Source: CBDAUN01 sp965214875
GTDB taxonomy: Bacteria; Pseudomonadota; Gammaproteobacteria; Arenicellales; JAJDZL01
Reading direction: 5' to 3'
Assembly: GCA_965214875.1 (NCBI GenBank)
Contig: OZ243980.1
Coordinates: forward strand, 1,054,001-1,118,000
Length of the DNA stretch: 64,000 nucleotides
The notes below the pieces were generated by a model. It was not told the DNA's origin. It did no database searches and worked only from the letters and a program-made list of their open reading frames with translations. A program made the translations under genes and the position numbers. This document shows, one piece after another, positions 36,599 through 45,712 of this stretch (position 1 is its first letter; every line of letters starts with the position of its first letter).

Positions 36599-38020
36599 AT
36601 GAAGATTGCAGTTGTAGGAAGTGGCTACGTTGGGCTTGTTACTGGAGCGTGTTTCGCCGAGCTGGGTGTCGAGACTGTTTGCGTGGATATCGACGAGCAG
36701 CGCATCGCCATGCTCAAACGAGCGGAAAGTCCAATATTCGAAGAGAATCTGCCAGATCTGCTGTCTCGGAATATCGATGTCGGACGCTTGCGCTTCACCT
36801 CAGATATTGCAAGCGCGGTGGTTGATTCTCGAGTGATTTTTGTTTGCGTTAATACGCCGGCCAACGAAGAAGGCGCGGCGGACTTGTCAGATGTATTCGA
36901 AGTGGTGCGACAGGTGGCGGCCGCAGTCAATGACTACAAGGTTGTCGTGACCAAGTCGACGGTTCCGGTGGGCACTGGCAGAAAAATCGTTGATTTGCTT
37001 CATTCATTGCTGCCTTCTGATCAATTTGATGTGGCATCCAATCCAGAGTTTCTCAGCGAAGGCACCGCAGTGAAAGATTTCATGAGTCCTAGCCGGGTTG
37101 TGATCGGAGTTGAGTCGGAACGTGCGAAAAGCATTCTGGCGGAACTCTATCTGCCGCTTTCGCTAGGCGGCGCCTCGATGCTTTACACCAACCTCGAAAC
37201 TGCAGAACTCATCAAGTATTCGGCAAATGCGTTCCTTGCGACCAAGATCACATTTATCAACGAGATCGCCGATCTGTGCGAGCAGACCGGCGTCGATATC
37301 CGGGCACTGGCGCACGGCATCGGGCTGGATGAACGAATCGGCAATCTATACCTGCGACCAAGCCCTGGCTACGGCGGTCTATGCTTTCCAAAAGATACGC
37401 TGGCGCTTATCCACACCGCAAAAAACGCTGGCGCTCCGGTGAGAATCATTGAAACGGTTGTGGAAATCAATCATCAGCGCAAAATCCGCATGGCGCATCG
37501 CATCATTCGAGCTTGCGGCGGTTCGGTGAAAGGCAAGACGATTGCCATGCTCGGTTTGACATTCAAGCCCAATACGGACGACCTGCGCGACAGTTCAAGC
37601 GTGGCAATCATAGAAGAGCTGCAGCGCCAAGGCGCGAAGATTCATGCGCATGATCCGAAGGGGATGGCGGTCGCCAAGGCTCAACTCGGCGATATCAACT
37701 ATTTTGAGCAGCCGTACGATGCCATAGCACGGTGCGACGCGGCGGTTATCGCCACAGCGTGGCCGCAATACGCCGAGCTGGATGCTAAGCGATTGCTTAA
37801 GCTGCTTGCGCAGCCAGTGCTTGTCGACTTGCACAATGTGTTTGAGGCGCAGGATATGCTGGATGCCGGTTTCGACTATCAGGGTGTAGGGCAAGGGCAG
37901 GTGATGAAGTCTCGGCCGGATACGGAATACCCGCTCGAGCCATTGAGTCGGAAGTTCAAAATGCCCAAAGCCGATCGAAAGACGAACGTACAGAGCGAAG
38001 GCAAAAGCATTTTGCGCTGA
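36599..38020 (+). CDS. ugd: UDP-glucose 6-dehydrogenase
   Basis: 473 residues. It oxidises UDP-glucose twice to UDP-glucuronate, a precursor of capsule and LPS sugars. The NAD motif GSGYVGLVTGACFAELG opens the protein; ESPIFEENLPDLL, STVPVGTGRKI and SNPEFLSEGTAVKDF follow; the catalytic Cys is in PGYGGLCFPKDT. The C-terminal UDP-binding domain contains GLTFKPNTDDLRDSSS. Around 30 extra basic residues extend the C terminus. Its TGA overlaps the ATG of the next gene by one base (TGATG). Confidence 0.95.
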   Translation: MKIAVVGSGYVGLVTGACFAELGVETVCVDIDEQRIAMLKRAESPIFEENLPDLLSRNIDVGRLRFTSDIASAVVDSRVIFVCVNTPANEEGAADLSDVFEVVRQVAAAVNDYKVVVTKSTVPVGTGRKIVDLLHSLLPSDQFDVASNPEFLSEGTAVKDFMSPSRVVIGVESERAKSILAELYLPLSLGGASMLYTNLETAELIKYSANAFLATKITFINEIADLCEQTGVDIRALAHGIGLDERIGNLYLRPSPGYGGLCFPKDTLALIHTAKNAGAPVRIIETVVEINHQRKIRMAHRIIRACGGSVKGKTIAMLGLTFKPNTDDLRDSSSVAIIEELQRQGAKIHAHDPKGMAVAKAQLGDINYFEQPYDAIARCDAAVIATAWPQYAELDAKRLLKLLAQPVLVDLHNVFEAQDMLDAGFDYQGVGQGQVMKSRPDTEYPLEPLSRKFKMPKADRKTNVQSEGKSILR

Positions 38021-38781
38021 TGCTCGATGCGTTCACAGCAGTTGATTTTTTGCTGTTTGCATCCGTTCTGATTGCCGCTGCACTGGTGCATGGCGCACTT
38101 GGCTTGGGCTTTCCGTTCATCTCCACTCCCATTCTTTCTGTCTTTACCGATGTTCGAACGGCAATATTGATCACCCTGCTTCCGACCATTGTGGTCAATG
38201 TGCTCAGCATCTTTGGGGATCGAGGCTGGCGCGGCAGCATCAAGCAGTTTATGCCGTTTGCAGTTTGGATCGGAGTGGGAGGGATTGCCGGGTCGTACTT
38301 GATCGCGATTAATGATCCAGCGCCGTTCAAGCTACTTCTGGCCGTTCTTGTCTTTCTATATCTTGCGATCGATCAGTCGCGGCGAGCCGTTTTCGGTTTT
38401 CTTTATCGCTTTCCGCGCACTTCGGGCATCGGTTTTGGCCTTACGGCCGGTTTTTCGGCGGGTGCGACCAATACGATGGTGCCGATACTGATCATCTACG
38501 CTTTGGAAATGGGCTGGGCGAGAGCGACGATGGTGCCGTTTTTCAATCTATGTTTTTTGTCTGGCAAGGCGACTCAGGTAGGCGTGTTCAGCATGACCGG
38601 GCTTTACGACTGGGGAATCGCCCTTGCGACCTTACCGCTAAGCGCGATGGCGGCGACCGCGCTGCTTGCAGGCAAAAGGCTGCGTGAGCGCATAGCGTCC
38701 GACCGGTATCGAAAAATCATAAAGGCGGTGCTGTTCGTGCTTGGGGTGGTGCTCGTGGTGCAGTTTTGGCTGGCCTTGTGA
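38020..38781 (+). CDS. TauE/SafE (TSUP) family membrane transporter
   Basis: 253 residues with about eight hydrophobic segments and the family motifs HGALGLGFPFISTPIL near the N terminus and GFSAGATNTMVPILIIYALEMG in the second half, an internal duplication typical of TSUP proteins. Members export sulfite, sulfoacetate or related organic anions. Overlap with ugd implies co-transcription, although a functional link is not obvious. Confidence 0.87.
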   Translation: MLDAFTAVDFLLFASVLIAAALVHGALGLGFPFISTPILSVFTDVRTAILITLLPTIVVNVLSIFGDRGWRGSIKQFMPFAVWIGVGGIAGSYLIAINDPAPFKLLLAVLVFLYLAIDQSRRAVFGFLYRFPRTSGIGFGLTAGFSAGATNTMVPILIIYALEMGWARATMVPFFNLCFLSGKATQVGVFSMTGLYDWGIALATLPLSAMAATALLAGKRLRERIASDRYRKIIKAVLFVLGVVLVVQFWLAL

Positions 38782-39064
38782 CGGCGCGGTGCAAAGAAGT
38801 TTCGTGGAGCTTGCTCAAGTCTTCTGGGCGTTGGATCGCAATTGGGGTCCATCCGCAGGCTCGCTGTTCAAACCGGAACGTGTCGCCAAGCGGTATTGGG
38901 CGCTGTGCTTGGCTTGAAAGCTGCCGGGTATTTCTTTCAAGCGGTTTCAGGAACAGGATTCGGTCGACGCTGGAAATGGCGATCTCGATGATGATGCGTC
39001 CGCTAGACTGGGCAAAGACTAGCCCGCATGGCATCTTCTTCGGAAATCTTCGTAAGCGAATCCG

Positions 39065-39848
39065 TCCTGAAACTGCCGATGGACCAGCCGGCCAAGCCGG
39101 CGATTCGACGGCCGGACAGCCGCCGTCGGGTGTGGCTTTGGGAGGAACTGCGCGAAGTGCCAGCGGCAGGTGTACAAGAGTGCGGTGGCGTATGCCGCTG
39201 GCAAGGGCCTGCTCGACTTGCAGAGCTACGAGCGCTACGAGCTGCATAGCGGTCCGAGCGGGGAGTCGCTGAGCGGCTTTCCGCAGGAGGATGCGTTCAA
39301 GCTTTGCTTCGAGCGGGCGGGCGCGCCGGCCCACAGCGACTGCTTCCGGCATCTGGGGCCGTATGCGGCGCGCAAGTTCAACTCGATGTGCATCTGCGGC
39401 GAGAGCTGCAACGGGGGCCGGAGGATCCGGGGCCGCGGCTGAAAAGCTGCCTGCTGGCGATGCACAACGGCGACTGGGGGCGCAGCTTCGTCGCGACCGG
39501 CAACCGGCGCTATTCGTCGTATGACAAGGCGGTCTCGCGGGTGTGCGGGACGTGCGTGGCGGTGCCGGGGTCGGGCGGTCAGTCATGCCAGCGCGCCCTC
39601 TGCAACGACAAGCCGGAATGGCAGCTTGAGGCGTGCCGGGCCAAGACGCCGCAGCAGTGGCACGCGAGTGCGACTACCGGGGGTATGGCTATGTCGGTGC
39701 AGGCGTGGCGCGCTTTTACGACCCTGAGAGGGTGGCGAGTTGCCGGCAGGACCGGGATGGCGACGGCATCGACGAGCTGTATCGCCCCAGCGCGACGGCG
39801 CCCAACCCGGCGCTGCGCACCTATTCGCATTGCGGAAGGACGCCTTAG
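39065..39848 (+). pseudogene. cysteine-rich protein broken by frameshifts
   Basis: Three reading frames join into one Cys-rich sequence. First GCGFGRNCAKCQRQVYKS...DAFKLCFERAG...NSMCICGESCNGG (frame ends 39442). Then PEDPGPRLKSCLLAMHNGDWGRSFV...VCGTCVAV...SCQRALCNDKPEWQLEACRAKT. Then ARECDYRGYGYVGAGVARFYDPERVASCRQDRDGDGIDELYRP...SHCGRTP, stop at 39846-39848. Breaks fall near 39412-39420 and near 39655. Repeated Cys pairs and the DRDGDGIDE calcium-loop-like motif suggest an exported protein. No family recognised; an N-terminal signal is not visible. Confidence 0.5.
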
Positions 39849-40825
39849 CATCGGCCTTGGCCAGTTTCCGCCGGGAGCATGCCGTCTAGTCAATGAGCCG
39901 GAAAATCCTTGCCTTCGTGCGAAACCCGTGATCCCGCTTTCGCTTCGGGCGAGACCGCGAGTGCCGCCTTAACGCTCCATTGCACTGCATCGGCGTGTCA
40001 TTGCATTCGCGCTAAGGTTGAGGGCTTCCGCGTTCAGAGGCACTTCTAGCGGTATCACGACCAATTCGTTGCCGCGGGTTTGATCGAGCTTTCGACAACA
40101 CCCAAGTCGACGGTCTCTGAAAAGTTTTGCGCCGCAACGCAAGCAGTAAGGGAATCTCTGCTTCCTTGGCGGGAGTTCACCTCAAGCTGCAGGATTCCCC
40201 GTTTTTGCGCTTCGACCGAAGGCGCAGGTTGCACAGGGATTAGCCCGCTTCATCCAGCTCGCAGAACTGTGCCATGGATATCCCAAGCGCGGCGGCGTGG
40301 ATGTGTCGAGTGCCGGCTTCGCCGTCGGCCTTGTGTGCGGGTTGTCACCCGCGGTGGCCGGTTGTCGCCGTCATGGGTGCGGCATCATAGGTGCCGCATT
40401 TGCGAAACAGCTCGAGGATGCCGTTCGGCGGAAGTCGGCGATTTTCGAAAACAGTATGTGGCGTTTGGGTTGAAGGATTTCGATGGTTTCCATGAACAAT
40501 TTCCTTGCCCGGCGTTTTCTGAACATTTCGAACAGCGTAAGGTGGAAAGCAAAAGATGTACGCCCTTTGCGTTGCGCAGCTCATTGTTGCGCTATCGGCG
40601 CACGCTCTGCGTTGTCAAGTGCCAAAGCATGCGCGGTAGCAGCGAGACCGGCTAAACTAGCCGGCAATTTGGCAACTGAGATTGCTGGAAGGATATACTA
40701 AGCTTTTGGATTATTATTGCTTTTCCGGCTTTGCCAGAGATCAAAAGCAAGCCAAACCGGTCTGCCTGCCAAAAGTGGGCATCGGATATGCGTTTAGAGG
40801 ATCAAGCGCCGTATAGACAACGAGA
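39849..40825. other. long stretch without a recognisable gene
   Basis: Nearly 1 kb. Some open frames of up to 190 codons exist, but none has a recognisable motif, and their composition looks like out-of-frame or decayed sequence. It may contain eroded genes. Confidence 0.4.
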
Positions 40826-41248
40826 ATGTTGATGGCGGATACTGTTTCAACTAAGCGGCGAAGCGAGATCATGTCCCGGATTCGAGCGACGGATACAAAG
40901 CCCGAAATGATAGTGCGCCGCTTGATCTATTCGATGGGGTATCGTTACCGGTTGCACCGTTCGGATCTTCCGGGAAAACCGGATTTGACTTTCGCAAAGC
41001 GCAAGAAAGTCATTTTTGTGCATGGCTGCTTTTGGCATCAGCACAGCGATCCGAAGTGCAAGCTTGCTTCGATCCCAAAATCCAACCAGCACTACTGGTT
41101 GCCTAAGTTGCGAAAAAATGCTCAGCGTGACACCGAGGTAGGCTTGCAGCTTGCCAGGGCTGGGTGGTCGGTTCTGGTGATATGGGAATGCGAGCTCAAG
41201 GACAGTTTGGAATTGAAGACGAAAATTGCATCTTTTCTCGAAAGTTGA
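40826..41248 (+). CDS. vsr: very short patch repair endonuclease Vsr
   Basis: 140 residues. Vsr nicks next to T:G mismatches formed by deamination of 5-methylcytosine. The family start VSTKRRSEIMSRIRATDTKPEMIVRRLI and the catalytic region LPGKPDLTFAKRKKVIFVHGCFWHQH (Asp, and the His pair) are intact, followed by the PKSNQHYWLPKLRKNAQRD segment and VLVIWECELKD. Vsr is normally beside a cytosine-5 methylase; none is recognisable nearby, although the 1 kb upstream looks eroded. Confidence 0.92.
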   Translation: MLMADTVSTKRRSEIMSRIRATDTKPEMIVRRLIYSMGYRYRLHRSDLPGKPDLTFAKRKKVIFVHGCFWHQHSDPKCKLASIPKSNQHYWLPKLRKNAQRDTEVGLQLARAGWSVLVIWECELKDSLELKTKIASFLES

Positions 41249-41889
41249 ATTTGTAACCGCCCGGGACTTATGTGTAAAACATCTTTCTTATGTGCACAAA
41301 AATTGACGGAAAAATTGCTTGATCTTCGCTTCCAATCTGTCCTAAGCAGCCAAGCCGATTTTCAAGGCAACTGCCTATCCTTAGACGATTGGCCCGCACA
41401 GTGCACGAGTACCGTGCGACCGATTCGACGTTGCCGCTTAGGTGCCTGTATCCATGCAAAACTTTTCCGCTCATCCTGGGCGGGGAGGGGTGCGGGTTCA
41501 ACCGTCATTCATCAAAATTGGTATTATCGGTTCGTTCCTCAATTGCGATCAGCGCGGTATTTGGCATCGCTTGCGCAGCAAGCACATCAATGCCTAAGTG
41601 TCTCGTCGGCATAAGATGCCAGAGCAGAATCGATGTTGCGCCAATTGTTGCTTTGTCGAAGCGGGCTAAACCATCTTTTTGTCAAATTGCAGACTCACAT
41701 GCTGTTTTCGATCTTTCCTGGTCCGACCGTTTACTGCTTCAAGATCGTTGGCCTTCCCATTGCCTGCTAAATCGAAACCGAACGGATCAAATATCGAGGC
41801 TAAATCGTTAATGTAATTCCACTCAGCGTCGGCAGGGATATCTGATCCCCCATTGATTGCTTCAAATGATCTTGCATCGAATTCATTTG
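41249..41889. other. stretch without a recognisable gene
   Basis: 640 bases between vsr and the IS1380 fragment. No convincing coding sequence on either strand. Confidence 0.4.
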
Positions 41890-41899
41890 TGACTCTTTT

Positions 41900-42612
41900 T
41901 TCTTAAAACTGCGTTAGGGTGACTGCAAAAAGGAATAAAGCCTTGCATAACTTGCATAATCGAAGTTTTCAACAAAATCACATTTCACCCGCTGGGCGGG
42001 CCCGATCAAGGCAAGGCTTTATGGATATCCTGTCATGCAAGATTTTCGCCACGAAGGACAAATCGGCTTCGCGAAGCGGCCTGGCGGCACTGATGCGCAA
42101 GTTCGCGCTTGATGACAATTTCGAGCACCTGATGCCGTAGCCGGGTAGCAACCGCGGCTTTCGCCCGGGCGCTTGTCTGACGACATTCATGGTAATGCGC
42201 GAGGGCGCAGTGGCGCAGCTTCGCGAGGAGTGGCCGCTGCTGGAGCTGCTCGGCGTTCGCAAGTTGCCGCCCTGTGTCGGTGGCTTCGGCGCCTGGGCGT
42301 GTCGCGGCGCATCTTCCGTGCAGTGACTTCGATGCCAGTACGCCGCATTTCACGCTGTGCATGTCTCCTTCAAACTGTTCGCGTTGATGCGCCGCAGGCT
42401 CTGCTGCCAGGCTGACAAGATCGTGCGCCATGCCAGGGGTGGGTCCTGAAGCTGTGCGGCGCGCACGCGGCGCGGCGTTCGAGCGAGGCGGTCGGCATGA
42501 TCCAGATGATGGCCCTGTTGCCGTAGCCGGTGCCGGAATCTAGCCCGCACCGTCAAATTCGGCGGAAATTGGCCTCCAAAAATCTCTAACGCGGATTTTT
42601 GAGTGATAGAGA
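41900..42612 (+). mobile_element. IS1380-type insertion sequence, copy C (heavily deleted)
   Basis: Left end AAAACTGCGTTAGGGTG, right end TCTCTAACGCGGATTTT, matching copies A and B. Between them, from 42020, MDILSCKIFATKDKSASRSGLAALMRKFALDDNFEHLMP starts a transposase that is broken by a stop at 42138. Later scraps (LREEWPLLELLGVRKLP; FKLFALMRRRL-like) show that most of the gene is gone: about 0.7 kb remains of 1.66 kb. Confidence 0.75.
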
Positions 42613-42697
42613 TTCCAAAAAATCAAGGTAAACTCAAATGAAATTCACCCCTCCCCGCAGGGATCCGCTGGGCTCAGGCACCGAAAAGCGAAACTGA

Positions 42698-42970
42698 AAA
42701 ACTGCACAGGCCTTAGCCGGCCACCAGATCGAAATTCTGAGGTTCGCCCGACAGCCCGAAGTCCCGTTTACCAACAACCGGGCCGAGCAGGATGTGCCCA
42801 TGGTTAGGATCAAGCTGAAGTTCAGCGGCACCTTCCGTGCCCCACAGCATGCCCAAGCCTACTGCCGCACCTCCGGCTACCTGCAGCCCATAGCCAAACA
42901 GGACAATCAGGCCGCTCACCGTAATTCGCCTATTCCTATGGAGTCGAGCAATGCAATTCCAGACTTGTGA
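42698..42970 (+). pseudogene. IS66-family transposase, C-terminal fragment
   Basis: An open stretch of 90 codons reading ILRFARQPEVPFTNNRAEQDVPMVRIKLKFSGTFRAPQHAQAY...TSGYL. The NNRAEQD motif is the conserved catalytic-Glu region of IS66 transposases (TnpC). The remainder of the element is absent. Confidence 0.75.
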
Positions 42971-43097
42971 AATTTTCCGTATACTGTATGAGGTGCTCTA
43001 AAACTTCAGGCAGAATCTGAAAATCTTGATAAGGATGACCGATCATTCGATCAATGATGTCAATTGAACGAAATCACTAGCAGGTGGAGGGATTAGG

Positions 43098-43520
43098 GTG
43101 GAAAAAATGTTTAGAGATAAGCCGGGGATCAATCCTTTCGGATGCGCCATTCAGCGCCTTGAAGAAGGGTTGGCGAGGTATCAACTAGACATCAGCGATG
43201 CTCAAATTCGTGATGGGCTGATTCAGCGCTTTGAATTTACTTATGAACAGGGACACAAGATTTTGAAGCGCTACCTGGAATTTGCATCAGCAAGCCCCGA
43301 ACAGTTTGACGAGATGACTTTTCAGGATCTTATACGCATTGGTAATGAGCAAGGGCTACTACTTGGGGAATGGGTCGATTGGCGCAGATACAGGCAAATG
43401 CGGTCCAGAACCAGCCATACTTACAATGAAGATGTTGCGCTGGAAGTGGTCGGGGAAATTCCGCGTTTTCTTGAAGAAGCATCCTACCTTTACAAAAGAT
43501 TGGAGGAACGTCTGTTATGA
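43098..43520 (+). CDS. HEPN-domain protein, HI0074/HepT-like
   Basis: 140 residues from a GTG with GGAGG seven bases upstream; an ATG three codons later is in frame. AIQRLEEGLARYQLD...DGLIQRFEFTYEQGHKILKRYLEF is the nucleotidyltransferase-substrate-binding-like helical domain, and RSRTSHTYNE holds the Arg-x4-His motif of RNase-active HEPN toxins. With the following gene it forms a HEPN/MNT pair, in which the nucleotidyltransferase typically silences the HEPN RNase by AMPylation. Overlap with that gene is four bases. Confidence 0.87.
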   Translation: MEKMFRDKPGINPFGCAIQRLEEGLARYQLDISDAQIRDGLIQRFEFTYEQGHKILKRYLEFASASPEQFDEMTFQDLIRIGNEQGLLLGEWVDWRRYRQMRSRTSHTYNEDVALEVVGEIPRFLEEASYLYKRLEERLL

Positions 43521-43876
43521 GCAGAAATTCGCCACAAGTTGATCTTAAACCTGAGCACTGGAAAATTGTACGAGATATCCTGAAGCGGCATGTGCCAGAA
43601 AATAAAGTTTTGGTTTTTGGTTCGCGTGCATCCCGAAAAGCGAAGAAATTCTCCGATTTAGATATCGCTATTCTGGGAGACAATCCTAAATCACTCGATT
43701 TGATGTCTGGGCTGTCGGAAGATTTTTCAGAATCGGACCTTCCATTTAAGGTTGATATTGTCGATTGGGCATTGATTGACAATGCATTCCGCAAAATAAT
43801 ACGGGGCAATTGCATAACTGTACAGAATCCATCAGCCAAAACATGCACGTCAACAAAATCAAGTTTCATTCAATAA
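43517..43876 (+). CDS. minimal nucleotidyltransferase, MntA-like antitoxin
   Basis: 119 residues. The motif VFGSRASRKAKKFSDLDIAI is exactly GS-x10-D-x-D, the catalytic signature of minimal nucleotidyltransferases, and KVDIVDW supplies the third acidic position. It starts inside the HEPN gene (ATGA overlap). The pair is best read as a type VII toxin-antitoxin module; a housekeeping role cannot be excluded. Confidence 0.87.
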   Translation: MSRNSPQVDLKPEHWKIVRDILKRHVPENKVLVFGSRASRKAKKFSDLDIAILGDNPKSLDLMSGLSEDFSESDLPFKVDIVDWALIDNAFRKIIRGNCITVQNPSAKTCTSTKSSFIQ

Positions 43877-43908
43877 TCCTGTGGGCTTATCACCCGAGAC
43901 TGGCCTAA

Positions 43909-43938
43909 AAAGTCTCATAAAAATCTGATTTTATGACT
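43909..43938. terminator. stem-loop after the HEPN/MNT pair
   Basis: AAAGTCTCATAAAA, a six-base loop, TTTTATGACTTT: a stem with a two-base bulge about 30 bases after the stop. Its left arm resembles the start of the IS481-type end sequence (CCTAAAAAGTCTCATA), so it may be a fifth relic that now acts as a hairpin. Confidence 0.4.
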
Positions 43939-44078
43939 TTGAGACAGTATGCCTGAATAGGATTCTTCCAAGTTTGGATGTCTCCAAGGCTCCTGCCTCA
44001 AAAGATGCCAAGCAATGGGAATTGGCGGCGCTCTGGGCCGCGACCAACTCGGCAGTGTGCGATTTCATCAAATGTTCA

Positions 44079-44282
44079 TTAGATTAATATAGGCTTTTTT
44101 TGAAATTCAGCATGCCGCCACCAGTGACGCTGTATAGTCATATCAAGCAATACTTGAACCAATGCCAAAAACGAAGCCTTGCCAGCACCGTTCTCCCCGA
44201 CCAGCAAAGTCAGGATAGCTAGGTTAAACTGTTTGTCGACTCTTGAGACAGCGGTAGTTCTCGAAGTGATTTCACGTACCAT
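44079..44282 (-). pseudogene. N-terminal fragment of an AAA/ABC-type ATP-binding protein
   Basis: 67 codons, reading VSRVDKQFNLAILTLLVGENGAGKASFLALVQVLLD: a Walker A motif (GENGAGKAS) of the SMC/OLD-like ATPase type. The protein ends soon after, so only the first P-loop is left. Confidence 0.55.
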
Positions 44283-44429
44283 CGAACAAGTTTACCCGGA
44301 TTGATCGCTTGCCGTGGCCTTTGAAGCGCACTGTAGACTGTATGTTTTGACCTGTTCTCCCGCAGAGCTGGATGCGCATATCATGATGCATGATGCGCGT
44401 ATTCAAAAAAAACCGCTGGCGGAACAGGA

Positions 44430-45065
44430 ATGCATGATTATAGCGACCGCCCCGGTCGAGAGGTGATCGACTGCGGCTCGCTGGCTAACACCGCACCGAA
44501 GGTGGTCAGGCTGGTGGAGCGGATCGAGCGGCGGTTCGGGCATCGGCGCATGCGGCCTACGAGGCCGGTCCGTGTGGCTGCGTGCTGTTGCGGTCCTTGC
44601 ACAGTGCGGGTATCGCTGCTCGGCGGTCGCGCCGTCGCTGATCCCCAAGCGTCTCGGCGATCATGCATGGAAGCGCGCCAAGTGGACGGATGTGAACCGG
44701 GCATGGATCAAGGCCGCGAAGCTGCCCGTCGCGGTGCAGCAGATCGCGCTGGCCGCGGCCTTGTCGTTGCTGAAGAGCCAGGAGCAGTGCCTGGCCGAGC
44801 TCGACTGAGAGCTTCATTCGCAAGTCGCAGCAGTGGCAACGGACGATCTGGTCGACTCGCTGCGCGCACTGCGCGGCATCGATCATCTCAGCGCCATCGC
44901 AGGCCGCCGAAGTCGGTGGCCTGCGATGCTTGCCGAGCGCCTCGCAGTTCATGGTGTATCTGGGGTTGATGCCCAGCGAGCACAGTAGCGGTGCATCCTG
45001 ATCGAAAGCGCCTGGAGCTGCCGGTTCGCGCCGCGTCAGACCCGCCACTGCAGCGCAAGGCCCCA
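44430..45065 (+). pseudogene. IS110-family transposase, broken
   Basis: Pieces in two frames align with IS110 transposases: EVIDCGSLANTAPKVVRLVERIERRFGH, then CSAVAPSLIPKRLGDHAWKRAKW, KLPVAVQQIALAAALSLLKSQEQCLAEL, and finally SLRALRGIDHLSAIAG and LAVHGVSG. The central DRRDA region is deleted and stops interrupt the frames. Confidence 0.68.
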
Positions 45066-45360
45066 GATGCTTCGAAGAACTAGGCGCGCCGGCCCGACGC
45101 AACCCGCGATTGTAGAGCGATGACGGTCCGTGACGAAGCACGGAACTGTGGCATCCAACCTACGCATGCCGGCATTTTAATCCGGCATCGCAATCCCGGT
45201 ACGCACCGCCAACCTTCCAGGTTGAACGATACGGTATCATTGGAATGATGGCAGGCATCAAAAGGCGGGAGGGAGTCAAATCATATCAGCGTCGTTTTTC
45301 TGGTTTTTGGATGACAGCGCGTCAGTACATATTCGGTAGTGTCTCAGTTTGAAAATGTCC

Positions 45361-45712
45361 TTGCAGGCTTTGCCGACGAGGTTTCGGCGCATCCAACAAT
45401 GCGCCCGCAGGCGCCGCCAGCCGCCGGAAGACGGGCGGCGGCGGTCCGCAACGGCCGGGACGGTCCGGATGCCGCCGCGCCCGTGTCAGGCAAGGGCCGC
45501 TACCGGCATCCCCACCTGTTCAGTAAAGCGGTGTTGTCCTGGGTCGAGCTGAACAGGGGCAGGGTGGTCTTGCGCCCGCACCAGCAGTTGCGGACATGCT
45601 GCTGGGTCAGGGGGCTGATCGAGAAGCACCCGCTGTTAAAGTTATTTTCATGACCCTGTGCTCCAGTTCCAGGGGCCGCATTCATGGTGTAGGTGCCGCC
45701 CGTCATGAAGCA
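45361..45712 (-). repeat. 352-bp inverted-repeat block, copy 2
   Basis: Reverse complement of 32586-32937 with no difference seen by eye. It covers the 3' part of secreted protein B and ~140 bases of its 3' flank. Confidence 0.85.

Noticed and set aside
38717..39586. 289-codon - strand open frame overlapping the TauE-type gene end and the Cys-rich remnant
   Set aside because: Low-complexity Arg/Pro/Ala composition in most of its length and no motif; overlaps better-supported + strand features.
40080..40655. 191-codon + strand open frame before vsr
   Set aside because: No recognisable motif and odd composition; more likely eroded sequence. I looked for dcm methylase motifs and found none.
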